In this document: positions 7,136-14,954 of the stretch, one piece after another
Layout of the letters: the number at the start of each line of letters is the position of its first letter
How positions within the stretch are numbered: position 1 is the first letter of the stretch
Source of the DNA: Acidobacteriota bacterium
GTDB taxonomy: Bacteria > Acidobacteriota > Thermoanaerobaculia > Multivoradales > Multivoraceae
Direction: 5' to 3'
Length of the DNA stretch: 64,000 nt
Assembly: GCA_028877275.1 (NCBI GenBank)
Contig: JAPPFP010000010.1
Span: forward strand, 1-64,000
Made by a program: the position numbers and the translations under genes
Notes under the pieces: generated by a model
Database searches by the model: none
Seen by the model: only the letters and a program-made list of their open reading frames with translations
Told to the model about the DNA's origin: nothing

Positions 7136-9631
7136 TTAGGCCGGCTCCTTTTGGCCGCCGCTTCCACGAGGGGCGGCGAGGGGGACCTCGAGGACGACCG
7201 TCTCGGGAAGGAGACAGAGCTGGTCGTCGCAGGCCTGGAGTCGGAGGGAGATCGGAACGGACACCGGGAGTTCTTCGGGGCCGGGGATTGACGTGCGGAG
7301 CCGGAAGGTGATCCGCTGCCGTCCTTCGTAGATCAGCACGTCGCCGGACTGGGTGCTGACCTGGGTTCGCCGGGGTTCGGGGTAGCGGAGTTCGGAAACC
7401 TCGAAACGGGAGCCGGCGCCTTCGACCGTCGTGCCAATCAGGTCTTCCTGGAGCGGCTCGGGGCCGTTCAGGTGCCAGCCTTCCCGGATAAAGAGGTCGA
7501 CGTCGACTTCGTACCCGCCCGCATCGGCAGCCGGCCGCAAAGTGGCGGCGGCGATAACGGCGCCGTTGCCGGCGGTGGCTCGTGGGCCGGCGTCTCCTTC
7601 GAGGGCTACGGCAAGACCGGTCAGCATGTACGTGTAGGCGGCCGGCATTCGTTCGATGTTCGTGGCGAACGCGGCGACGGTGGCGAGGGCGCGGTCGGTG
7701 GCGTTTCGGTCGCCGGTGCGGCGGCCGAGTTCGGCCAGGGCGCGGACGGCCACCGAGTTTCCGGAGGGAACGGCGCCGTCGGTCGGGCTCTTCGGCTGCG
7801 CGATCAGCAGGTTGGCCTTCTCCCGCTCGGCGATGAAGAAGCCGCTGCCGAGGCTCGGTGGGGTGGGGGCGCCTTCCTCCGCGGGAGCCGGACTGGGATC
7901 CCAGAAGCGCTCGACCATCTCGGCCGCGACGGTCACGGATCGTTCGAGCCACTTGCCGTCGGAGGTCACGTCGTGGAGAGCGACGAAGGCGTGAGCCACG
8001 TGGGCGTAGTCCTGGACCAGACCGGGAGTCGACGCTTCGCCGTCCAGCCAGACGCGCCACAGGCCGCCGTCGTCGAGGCGGTTGTGCCGCCAAAGGAAGT
8101 TCGCCGCCCGCGCCGCGGCCTCGGCATAGGACGGCTCGGCCAGCGCGTCGGCGGCCTCGGCCAGCGCGCGGATCATCATCCCGTTCCAGGAGGTGAGCAC
8201 TTTGTCGTCGCGCAGCGGATGGAGACGGCGTTCCCGGACCTGGTAGAGCCGTTCGCGGATGCCGTCGAGCCGATCGAGCAGCTCGTCCAGCGGCAGTCCG
8301 AAGTCGGCGGCGCTCTCGTCGAGCGGCCGATCGAGGAAGAGGATGTTCCGGTGCTCGAAGTTCCCGGCGTCCGTGACGCCGAAGAGCCGAATCGCCAGTT
8401 CGGCGTCGGCGGGTTCCAGCGCCTCCCGGAGCTGGTCCTTCGTCCAGACGAAGAATTCGCCCTCGACCGACTCGCCGTCCTCGGCTTCGCTGTCCGCGTC
8501 GGTGGCCGAGTAGAAGGCCCCCTCGGGCGAGGTCATGTCGCGCAGCACGTAGTCCGCGGTCTCGCGCGCCACCCGCGCCAGCAGTGGATCGCCGGTCAGC
8601 CGGTACGCGAGTACGTAGGCCCGGAGCAGATGGGCCTGGTTGTAGAGCATCTTCTCGAAGTGCGGCACGAGCCAGTGCCCGTCCACCGAGTAGCGGTGGA
8701 AGCCGCCGCCGACCTGGTCGTGGATGCCGCCGCGGGCCATCGCGCGCAGGGTGAGCCGGGCGGCGTCGAGCGGCTCCCGATCGCCGGTGCGAAGCGCCTC
8801 CTCGAGCAGCAGCAGAAGGTTCGTTTCGTTCGGGAACTTGGGGGCGCCGCCGAAGCCGCCGTGGACTCGGTCCGTGCTGGCGACGAGACCCTGTACCGCT
8901 TCGCCGATCACCGCCCGACCCAGGTTCTTCGCCGCGCCGCGGGCCGCCGTGATCTGCTGAACGAGGTCCGTGATCTGGGCGGCGCTCGTTTCGAGGTCGG
9001 CCCTGCGCTCCCGCCACGCCGCGTCGACCTGACGCATCAGGTTGACGAACTGCTGGGGCGGGAAGTACGTGGCGCCGAAGAACGGCCGCCGATCGGGGAG
9101 CAGGAAGCTCGACATCGGCCAGCCGCCCCGCTGCTGGGTGACCTGGACCGCGGTCATGTAGATGTCGTCGATGTCGGGCCGCTGCTCCCGGTCGACCTTG
9201 ATGCAGATGAAGAGTTCGTTCATCAGCCGCGCAACGTCCACGTTGTCGAAGCTCTCGCGCTCCATCACGTGGCACCAGTGGCAGGTTGAGTAGCCGATCG
9301 AGAGGAACACCGGCTTGTCCTCCGCCCGCGCCCGTTCGAAGGCCTCCTCGCCCCAGGGAAACCAGTCGACCGGGTTGTGCGCGTGCTGCCGGAGATAAGG
9401 CGAGGTTTCGAGGACGAGCCGGTTCAGGAACAGCGGCCGGCCATGACGATCCAGGTGCTCGGTCCGGGGCTCGTAGTCGGCCGGCATCGCCGCCAGCGCC
9501 GCCTCCAGTCTGGCCTGGAGCTCGGGCGGACGTGCTCCGGCGCCGGGAGGCGGGACGGCGAGAGCGGGGGCGTTCGACACGGACAGCCAGACGACGGTAA
9601 GGCCCCCTGCGATCCAGGCGGCAACAGGCAC
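7136..9631 (-). CDS. Secreted DUF255 thioredoxin-domain protein (YyaL/SPATA20 family) fused to a DsbD-alpha-like domain
   Basis: An 831-residue protein. After a signal peptide (residues 1-26) comes the DUF255 thioredoxin-like domain with [14 protein letters not shown] and the CHWCHVM redox motif near residue 117. An (alpha/alpha)6-barrel-like region follows to about residue 680. The last ~140 residues end with [12 protein letters not shown], the paired-Cys signature of the DsbD N-terminal (alpha) domain. The family's usual cytosolic members lack both the signal peptide and this tail, so this version may work in periplasmic thiol exchange. The start is the GTG at 9631, with TATCCT 7 nt upstream. 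Confidence 0.85.
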   Translation of the reverse strand: MPVAAWIAGGLTVVWLSVSNAPALAVPPPGAGARPPELQARLEAALAAMPADYEPRTEHLDRHGRPLFLNRLVLETSPYLRQHAHNPVDWFPWGEEAFERARAEDKPVFLSIGYSTCHWCHVMERESFDNVDVARLMNELFICIKVDREQRPDIDDIYMTAVQVTQQRGGWPMSSFLLPDRRPFFGATYFPPQQFVNLMRQVDAAWRERRADLETSAAQITDLVQQITAARGAAKNLGRAVIGEAVQGLVASTDRVHGGFGGAPKFPNETNLLLLLEEALRTGDREPLDAARLTLRAMARGGIHDQVGGGFHRYSVDGHWLVPHFEKMLYNQAHLLRAYVLAYRLTGDPLLARVARETADYVLRDMTSPEGAFYSATDADSEAEDGESVEGEFFVWTKDQLREALEPADAELAIRLFGVTDAGNFEHRNILFLDRPLDESAADFGLPLDELLDRLDGIRERLYQVRERRLHPLRDDKVLTSWNGMMIRALAEAADALAEPSYAEAAARAANFLWRHNRLDDGGLWRVWLDGEASTPGLVQDYAHVAHAFVALHDVTSDGKWLERSVTVAAEMVERFWDPSPAPAEEGAPTPPSLGSGFFIAEREKANLLIAQPKSPTDGAVPSGNSVAVRALAELGRRTGDRNATDRALATVAAFATNIERMPAAYTYMLTGLAVALEGDAGPRATAGNGAVIAAATLRPAADAGGYEVDVDLFIREGWHLNGPEPLQEDLIGTTVEGAGSRFEVSELRYPEPRRTQVSTQSGDVLIYEGRQRITFRLRTSIPGPEELPVSVPISLRLQACDDQLCLLPETVVLEVPLAAPRGSGGQKEPA

Positions 9632-9638
9632 GGCATCG

Positions 9639-9644
9639 AGGATA
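9639..9644 (-). promoter_or_regulatory. TATCCT -10-like box, 7 nt before GTG 9631
   Basis: Lies in the 38-bp gap between divergent starts. No Shine-Dalgarno is present; the spacing suggests a leaderless message. Confidence 0.45.
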
Positions 9645-9655
9645 GCCCGCCGCTG

Positions 9656-9661
9656 TACGAT
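9656..9661 (+). promoter_or_regulatory. TACGAT -10-like box, 8 nt before ATG 9670
   Basis: Same 38-bp divergent gap as the TATCCT box on the other strand. The gene has no Shine-Dalgarno. Confidence 0.45.
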
Positions 9662-9669
9662 TCGGCGCG

Positions 9670-10470
9670 ATGCCTGAACTGCGGCCCCCGCCGGCGGGCC
9701 GGAAGCTGATTCTGGAACTGCGGCGCGAGTTGAAGGCCGCCGGAGATCCCGAGCGGGCCAAGGGCCAGCAGGCCTACATGAAGTCGGAGATGCCGTTCTG
9801 GGGCGTGAAGACGCCGGAGCTAAGGAAGATTGGCCGCGCGGCCTTCCGGAACCATCCGTTGGACGGCTTCGAGGCTTGGCGGTCGACGGTTCTGACCCTC
9901 TGGCGGACCGCCGGCCGCCGCGAGGAACGGCACGCCGCGATCGACCTCAGCGGCTATCGGGCGTACCAGCCGCTGCGCACGATGAGGGCTCTACCCGTCT
10001 TCGAGGAGATGATCGTGACCGGCGCCTGGTGGGACTACGTGGACGCCGTGGCGAGCCACCGTTTGCGGGAACTCGTCGAGCGCTACCCGAAGACGATGGC
10101 GAAGCGGATGCGAGTGTGGAGCCGGTGCCCGGACATGTGGAAACGGCGGGCGTCGATGATCTGCCAACTCGGCCGCAAGGGCGCGACGGACCTGGACCTT
10201 CTGCACGCGACGATCGGCGAAAACCTCCTTGGGTCCCGCTACGGCGGCGAGTTCTTCATCCGGAAGGCGATCGGCTGGGCGCTGCGGGACCTGGCCTGGC
10301 ACGATCCGGACGAAGTGCTGCGGTTCGTTCGGGACCACGAGGAGCGGTTGAGTCCGCTCAGCCGGCGGGAAGCCTTGCGGAACCTTGATCGCGCGCTAGC
10401 GCGCGATCAACGTCGCAGTCCCCGCGCTGGTCAGCCAGCGCGGGGATGCCATGTGGGGGCCGGTCGGTGA
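9670..10470 (+). CDS. DNA alkylation repair protein, AlkD-like HEAT-repeat glycosylase
   Basis: A 266-residue all-helical protein of the AlkC/AlkD family, which excises alkylated bases. Family features include [21 protein letters not shown] near the N-terminus, [10 protein letters not shown] (about residue 118) and [16 protein letters not shown] (about 196), a region rich in the aromatic and acidic residues used for base excision. The last ~30 residues (after about 240) are Arg-rich and encoded by two palindromes, so the natural C-terminus was probably shorter before repeats invaded. It is divergent from the DUF255 gene. Confidence 0.85.
   Translation: MPELRPPPAGRKLILELRRELKAAGDPERAKGQQAYMKSEMPFWGVKTPELRKIGRAAFRNHPLDGFEAWRSTVLTLWRTAGRREERHAAIDLSGYRAYQPLRTMRALPVFEEMIVTGAWWDYVDAVASHRLRELVERYPKTMAKRMRVWSRCPDMWKRRASMICQLGRKGATDLDLLHATIGENLLGSRYGGEFFIRKAIGWALRDLAWHDPDEVLRFVRDHEERLSPLSRREALRNLDRALARDQRRSPRAGQPARGCHVGAGR
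10385..10410. repeat. 26-nt perfect palindrome in the alkD tail
   Basis: TTGATCGCGCGCT-AGCGCGCGATCAA is self-complementary over its full length. It lies inside the reading frame near the stop codon. Confidence 0.75.
10419..10446. repeat. Hairpin, 12-bp stem and TCAG loop, in the alkD tail
   Basis: TCCCCGCGCTGG-TCAG-CCAGCGCGGGGA. Together with the 26-nt palindrome just before it, this supplies the atypical C-terminal codons. It may also act in transcription termination, although there is no T-run. Confidence 0.7.
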
Positions 10471-10495
10471 GGGCGGTGCGAAGCGCTTCCGGAGG

Positions 10496-10512
10496 CCGGC
10501 GCTTTGCGCCGG
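10496..10512. repeat. Short hairpin CCGGCGC-TTT-GCGCCGG
   Basis: 7-bp stem with a 3-nt loop directly beside the type-1 repeat. Part of a 160-bp cluster of four palindromes between alkD and the fusion lipoprotein gene. Confidence 0.6.
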
Positions 10513-10514
10513 AT

Positions 10515-10544
10515 GCCGGCGGGGACGCCGGCGCACCCAGTGTG
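10515..10544 (-). repeat. Dispersed hairpin repeat, type 1 (reverse orientation)
   Basis: Reverse complement of 2653-2682 with one mismatch in 30 nt. Its last three bases (10542-10544) are GTG and coincide with the best start codon of the downstream lipoprotein gene. Confidence 0.75.
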
Positions 10545-12845
10545 AGGCGGGCATGCCGTTTTCGCATCGCCGTCCTGTTCGCGGCGCTCCCGCTGGCGGT
10601 AGCGCTGGCCTGCCGGGGTGCCGGCGATGAACCGCTCCGTTGGGTGGACTGGGCTGACGAAACCCATCGCCAGGTCGTCGTCGATCGGGAAGCGGGACAG
10701 TACCTCGGCCACCCGACGACGGTGCTGCTCTCCGACGAGCGCTCGATCCTGACCGTGTACCCGAAGGGCCACGGCGCCGGTCCGATCGTGATGAAGCGGA
10801 GCGAGGACGCCGGCCTCACCTGGAGCGAGCGGCTGCCGACGCCTGCGAGCTGGGCGACGTCGATGGAGACGCCGACCGTCTTTCCGGTCGAGCTCGCGGA
10901 CGGCCGGCGGCGCCTCATCATGTTCTCGGGGCTCTACCCCGTGCGGATGGCGCGCTCCGACGACGAAGGCGAGACCTGGACCGAGCTCGAGCCGATTGGC
11001 CACTTCGGCGGCGTCGTCGCGATGTCGTCGGTCGAGCGGCTGCGCAGCCTGGACGGCGAACTGATGGCGCTGTTCCACGACGACGGACGGTTCTTCCGCC
11101 GTCCGACGTCCCGCTACGAGCGGATCCCCGGCTTCGAACCCGAGTTCAAGGTCTACAAGACGATCTCGCTCGACGACGGCCTCACCTGGTCGGAGCCCGA
11201 GGTGATCGCCCGGCATCCCGAGGCGCATCTCTGCGAGCCGGGTCTGATCCGCTCGCCGGACGGCCGCGAGATCGCGGTGCTGCTGCGGGAGAACAGCCGC
11301 CAGTTCAACTCCTTCGTCATCTTCTCGCCCGACGAGGGCCGCACCTGGAGCCGGCCGGTCGAACTGCCGTCGTCGCTCACCGGCGATCGGCACGTCGGCC
11401 GCTACACGCCGGACGGCCGGCTCTTCATCACGTTCCGCGACCAGGAGCCGTCCAGCCCGTGGCGCGGCGACTGGGTCGGCTGGCTCGGCCGGTACGAGGA
11501 CCTGCGACGCGGGGGCCGTGAACCCTGGGCGGGAGAGACGCGGGTGCGGCTGATGGACAACCGGTACGCCGCGGACACGGCGTACCCCGGCCTCGAACTG
11601 CTGCCGAACGGCACCTTCGTTGCCACCACGTACGGCCACTTCACGCCGGGCGAGGAGCCGTGGATCGCCTCCGTGCGCTTCACGGCGGCGGAGCTGGACG
11701 AGGCCTCCGCGGCGGCGCCGGTCGACGTGCCCTCCAGGCCGGTGCTCCGGGTGGGGACCAGTGGCGACTACCCCCCGTTTTCGACCGTCGAGGGCGTCCC
11801 GGACGAAGAGCCGGTCCGCCTGGGCTTCGACATCGAGGTCGCGGCGCGACTCGCTTCGGACCTCGGTTTCGACCTGGAGTTCAGCCCCTTCGACTGGCCG
11901 GACCTGGCTGCCTCCATGGCCGCGGACGACTTCGACCTCGCGATGAGCGGCGTCACCTGGCGGCCAGCGCGGGCGGCCGTTGGGTGGATGAGCCGGGCGG
12001 TCGCCTCCGGTGGCCCCTGCGTGGTCAGCTCGGCGGCCGCGCCCGAGCCGCCGCCCCGCGTGGCGGTCAACCGGGGCGGCATCCTGGAGCGCTGGACGCG
12101 GGAGCGCTTCGGGGGCGGCAGCGAGATCACCGCGGTCGACGACAACCTTTCGCTGCCCGGTCGCCTGGAACGGGAGGAAGTGGACGCCTTCGTCACCGAC
12201 TCGTTCGAGGTCGAGCATTTCGGCCGTGACGGATGGCGGCGTCGCTGCGAGCCGCCGCTCGACCGCAAGGTGTTCTGGGTGGCGCCCGAACGGGCCGATG
12301 AACTCGGGCCCGCGGTCGACCGCTGGATCCAGCGCAACGAGCGCTGGCTCGAGGCCCGTCGCGAGGAGTGGTTCGGCGGCGGCCAGCAACGCGACGAGCT
12401 GGACCACCTGCTCGACCTGACGGCCCGCCGGCTCGCCTTCATGCCGCCGGTCGCCTCGTGGAAGTCGGCGCGGGGTGTGCCGATCGAGGATCTGGAGCGG
12501 GAACGCCTGGTGCTGGAGGCGGCGGAACGGAACGCCGCCCGCTTCGGGCTCGATCCCCAACCGGTGCGCGACTGGTTCGCACTTCAGATCGACCTGGCCA
12601 AGGCGGTGCAGCGGCGGACCCCCGCTGCTGCGCCGACCCTGGAGCTGGACGCGATCCGCCCGGCCCTGATCCGCCTGGGCGAACGCCAGGTGCGCTCGCT
12701 GCGGGCGCTGGCGGCCGGAGCGGTCGATGAGCCGGAAGGTGCGGACCTCGAGGTGCTGACGCCGTATCTGAGCAGTGCTGAAGTGGAGCGGGTGCGCTCC
12801 GGATTGACGCGCCTCCTGGCCGGACTCAGTTCATCGCAGCGATGA
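10542..12845 (+). CDS. Fusion lipoprotein: BNR sialidase-like + cyclohexadienyl-dehydratase-like + gamma-class chorismate mutase
   Basis: A 767-residue single reading frame. Residues 1-24 form a lipoprotein-like signal (AVLFAALPLAVALAC) if translation starts at GTG 10542. Residues ~30-390 carry four Asp-boxes (SEDAGLTW, SDDEGETW, SLDDGLTW, SPDEGRTW) of sialidase-type propellers. From ~400, RVGTSGDYPPFS, GFDIEVAARLA, DLAMSGVTWRPARA and EEVDAFVTDSFE match periplasmic cyclohexadienyl dehydratase (PheC) of the SBP_bac_3 fold. From ~615, LTARRLAFMPPVASWK and ERERLVLEAAERNAA match secreted AroQ chorismate mutase. PheC and AroQ together would turn chorismate to phenylpyruvate outside the cytoplasm; the propeller's role is unclear. 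No sialidase catalytic residues were verified. Confidence 0.8.
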   Translation: MRRACRFRIAVLFAALPLAVALACRGAGDEPLRWVDWADETHRQVVVDREAGQYLGHPTTVLLSDERSILTVYPKGHGAGPIVMKRSEDAGLTWSERLPTPASWATSMETPTVFPVELADGRRRLIMFSGLYPVRMARSDDEGETWTELEPIGHFGGVVAMSSVERLRSLDGELMALFHDDGRFFRRPTSRYERIPGFEPEFKVYKTISLDDGLTWSEPEVIARHPEAHLCEPGLIRSPDGREIAVLLRENSRQFNSFVIFSPDEGRTWSRPVELPSSLTGDRHVGRYTPDGRLFITFRDQEPSSPWRGDWVGWLGRYEDLRRGGREPWAGETRVRLMDNRYAADTAYPGLELLPNGTFVATTYGHFTPGEEPWIASVRFTAAELDEASAAAPVDVPSRPVLRVGTSGDYPPFSTVEGVPDEEPVRLGFDIEVAARLASDLGFDLEFSPFDWPDLAASMAADDFDLAMSGVTWRPARAAVGWMSRAVASGGPCVVSSAAAPEPPPRVAVNRGGILERWTRERFGGGSEITAVDDNLSLPGRLEREEVDAFVTDSFEVEHFGRDGWRRRCEPPLDRKVFWVAPERADELGPAVDRWIQRNERWLEARREEWFGGGQQRDELDHLLDLTARRLAFMPPVASWKSARGVPIEDLERERLVLEAAERNAARFGLDPQPVRDWFALQIDLAKAVQRRTPAAAPTLELDAIRPALIRLGERQVRSLRALAAGAVDEPEGADLEVLTPYLSSAEVERVRSGLTRLLAGLSSSQR

Positions 12846-13869
12846 TGGCTCGCGCCATTTGCCAGGTGGACGACTGGCCGCCCAGGTCCGGGGTCAGATT
12901 CCGGCCTTCCTCGAGCACGGCGGTCACCGCCCGGTCGATGCGCTTCGCCTCCTCGTAGAGGTCGAAGTGCCGGAGTAGCGCGATGGCCGGCGTGAGCAGC
13001 GGCAGCAGGTTCGCCTGGCCGGTGCCGATCAGGTGCGGGGCGTCGCCGTGGACGGCCTCGAAAACGTGGCAGTCGTCGCCGACGTTGATCGCGTGGCCGG
13101 TGGAGATGCCGCCGGCGAGGCCGGCGCCGAGGTTGCTCAGGATGTCGCCGTAGAGATTCTCCATCAGCATCACGTCGAAGTCGTACGGATTCAGCACGAG
13201 GCGCATGCAGGCGGCGTCGACGATGCAGTCGTCCACCTCGATGTCGGAGTAGCCGGCGGCGACGGACCGGACCGTGTCCAGGAACAGGCCGTCGCTCTGC
13301 TTCATGATGTTCGCCTTGTGGATGGCGGTGACCTTCCGGCGCCCGTGGCGCTGGGCGATGCGGAAGGCGTAGTCGGCAATGCGTTCACACGCCCCGCGGC
13401 TGACCACCTTCATGCTCTCGACGACGCCGTCCACGATCTCGTGCTCGATGCCCCGGTAGACGCTCTCCGTGATCTCGCGGATGAGCAGCACGTCGAGGTC
13501 GGGATAGCGCGTCGGCAGTCCCGGAATCGAACGCACGGGACGCACGCTGGCCCAGAGCCCGAGCATCTGCCGCAGGGCGACGTTCGGGTTCTGCGGCCCC
13601 GGTCCCACCCGCACGGCGTCGCGGCCCGGGCCGATGAGGCGGGTCTTCAGCGCCACCCGGCAGTCGCGGATCGTGTCGGCCGCTTCGTTGAGGACCGTCT
13701 CCGTGTTGCGGCGCACCGCGGTCGGCACGTCGACCCGGACGAAGTCGAAGTCGGCGCCGACGGACTCCAGGATCTCGAGCACCGGCGGCGCGGTCTCGGC
13801 GCCGATGCCGATGCTGCCGACGATCAGGGCGACCCGTGGCCTGGTTGCGGTCCTGTCTTCGGCGGTCAT
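12826..13869 (-). CDS. Beta-decarboxylating dehydrogenase, NAD-isocitrate-dehydrogenase-like, copy 2
   Basis: A 347-residue isocitrate/isopropylmalate dehydrogenase family member. Motifs include NVALRQ, RPVRSIPG, YRGIEHEIVDGVVESMKV, HKANIMKQSDG and NLYGDILSNLGAGLAGG, closest to the mitochondrial-type NAD-IDH. At the position of E. coli Icd Ser113 it has Asn (QNPNVALRQ) where copy 1 has Ser, and its cofactor loop (GDAPHLIG) is unusual, so the substrate may differ from isocitrate. The start overlaps the copy 1 stop by 4 bp (ATGA). It converges with, and overlaps by 20 bp, the fusion lipoprotein gene. Confidence 0.8.
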   Translation of the reverse strand: MTAEDRTATRPRVALIVGSIGIGAETAPPVLEILESVGADFDFVRVDVPTAVRRNTETVLNEAADTIRDCRVALKTRLIGPGRDAVRVGPGPQNPNVALRQMLGLWASVRPVRSIPGLPTRYPDLDVLLIREITESVYRGIEHEIVDGVVESMKVVSRGACERIADYAFRIAQRHGRRKVTAIHKANIMKQSDGLFLDTVRSVAAGYSDIEVDDCIVDAACMRLVLNPYDFDVMLMENLYGDILSNLGAGLAGGISTGHAINVGDDCHVFEAVHGDAPHLIGTGQANLLPLLTPAIALLRHFDLYEEAKRIDRAVTAVLEEGRNLTPDLGGQSSTWQMARAIIAAMN

Positions 13870-14951
13870 CGAGCGCTGTCCGGCTGTCGGTGCGCCGGCC
13901 CTCTGGCCGGCCTCCGGGCGGCACCCTTCGCTTCCCCGGCGACGGCGTCGAGTTCGCCCAGGAGCGCGTCCGTGAGTTCCGAGGTGTTGGCCCTTCCGCC
14001 CAGGTCCCTGGTGAGCGACTCGCCAGAGACCAGCAGTCGCTCGACCCCGGCGCGCAGGTGGTCCGCCGCGTCGGCTTCGCCCACGTAGCGGAGCATCAGC
14101 TCCGCCGACAGAATGAGAGCGATCGGGTTGGCCAGGTCGCGGCCGGCGATGTCCGGCGCCGTGCCGTGGACCGCCTCGAAGACGGCGCAGCCCTCTCCGT
14201 AGTTCGCGCCCGGCACGACCCCCAGGCCGCCGACGAGTCCGGCGCAGAGGTCGCTGATCAGGTCGCCGTCCAGGTTGCCCATCACGAGCATGTCGAAACG
14301 CGTCGGGTCCGTGGCCAGGTCGAGCGCGAGATTGTCGAGCGGCAGGTACTCGACCTGGAAGAAGGGGTACTTTCGCTCGCACTCGCGCGCGCAGTCCAGG
14401 AACAGGTTGTCCGAAAGCGGCGTGATCGAGGCCTTGTGGACGATCGTGAGCTTCTTTCGGCCATGGCTGCGGGCGTACTCGAAGGCGAACTGCATGATCC
14501 GCCGCGACGCGTCCCGGGTGACGATCTTGAGCGCCTCGACGACGCCGTCGACGACTTCGTGCTCGCGGCCGCTGTAGAGCCCTTCCGTGTTCTCGCGCAC
14601 GATGATCTGGTCGACGCCCTGGTAGCGGGCCAGCGTGTTCCCCGGCATCGAACGCACGGGCCTGACGCAGGCGAACAGCTCCAGCGACTGGCGAAGGAGG
14701 ACGTTGACGCTGCGCCAGCCGCCGGCGACCGGCGTCTGCAGGGGCCCCTTGATCGCGATCCGGTTGCGGCGGATGGAGTCGATCGCTTCGTCAGGGAGCG
14801 GCGAGAGGCCCTGGTCGACCGCCGTGCTGCCGGCCACGACGGGTTCCCAGTCGATGCGGCCGCCGGTGACGAAGTCGACCGCGCGGACCATCGCCTTGCT
14901 GACCTCGGGGCCGATTCCGTCTCCCGGCAGGAGAGTGACCGAGTACTTCAA
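13866..14951 (-). CDS. NAD-dependent isocitrate dehydrogenase-like, copy 1
   Basis: A 361-residue enzyme expected to oxidatively decarboxylate a 2-hydroxy-3-carboxy acid such as isocitrate. LPGDGIGPEV opens the fold; RSVNVLLRQ keeps Ser and Asn at the positions of E. coli Icd Ser113/Asn115; ENTEGLYSG and HKASI follow. GTAPDIAG has Asp-Ile where NADP enzymes have Lys-Tyr, pointing to NAD+. The start is TTG 14951, three bases after the TPP-enzyme stop. The final ~17 Arg/Pro-rich residues come from a dispersed hairpin repeat. Confidence 0.8.
   Translation of the reverse strand: MKYSVTLLPGDGIGPEVSKAMVRAVDFVTGGRIDWEPVVAGSTAVDQGLSPLPDEAIDSIRRNRIAIKGPLQTPVAGGWRSVNVLLRQSLELFACVRPVRSMPGNTLARYQGVDQIIVRENTEGLYSGREHEVVDGVVEALKIVTRDASRRIMQFAFEYARSHGRKKLTIVHKASITPLSDNLFLDCARECERKYPFFQVEYLPLDNLALDLATDPTRFDMLVMGNLDGDLISDLCAGLVGGLGVVPGANYGEGCAVFEAVHGTAPDIAGRDLANPIALILSAELMLRYVGEADAADHLRAGVERLLVSGESLTRDLGGRANTSELTDALLGELDAVAGEAKGAARRPARGPAHRQPDSAR
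13885..13911 (+). repeat. Dispersed hairpin repeat, type 2
   Basis: TGTCGGTGCGCCGGCC-CTCT-GGCCGGC, a 7-bp stem with a 4-nt loop. It matches 59710-59736 at 26 of 27 bases and shares the GGTGCGCCGGC core with type 1. It is translated as the C-terminal tail of the isocitrate-dehydrogenase-like gene. Confidence 0.75.
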
Positions 14952-14954
14952 GCT

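Noticed and set aside
6930..9761. A 943-codon minus-strand frame overlapping the DUF255 gene and reaching into alkD
   Set aside because: Composition is Arg/Pro-rich, and the true DUF255 motifs are in another frame on the same strand.
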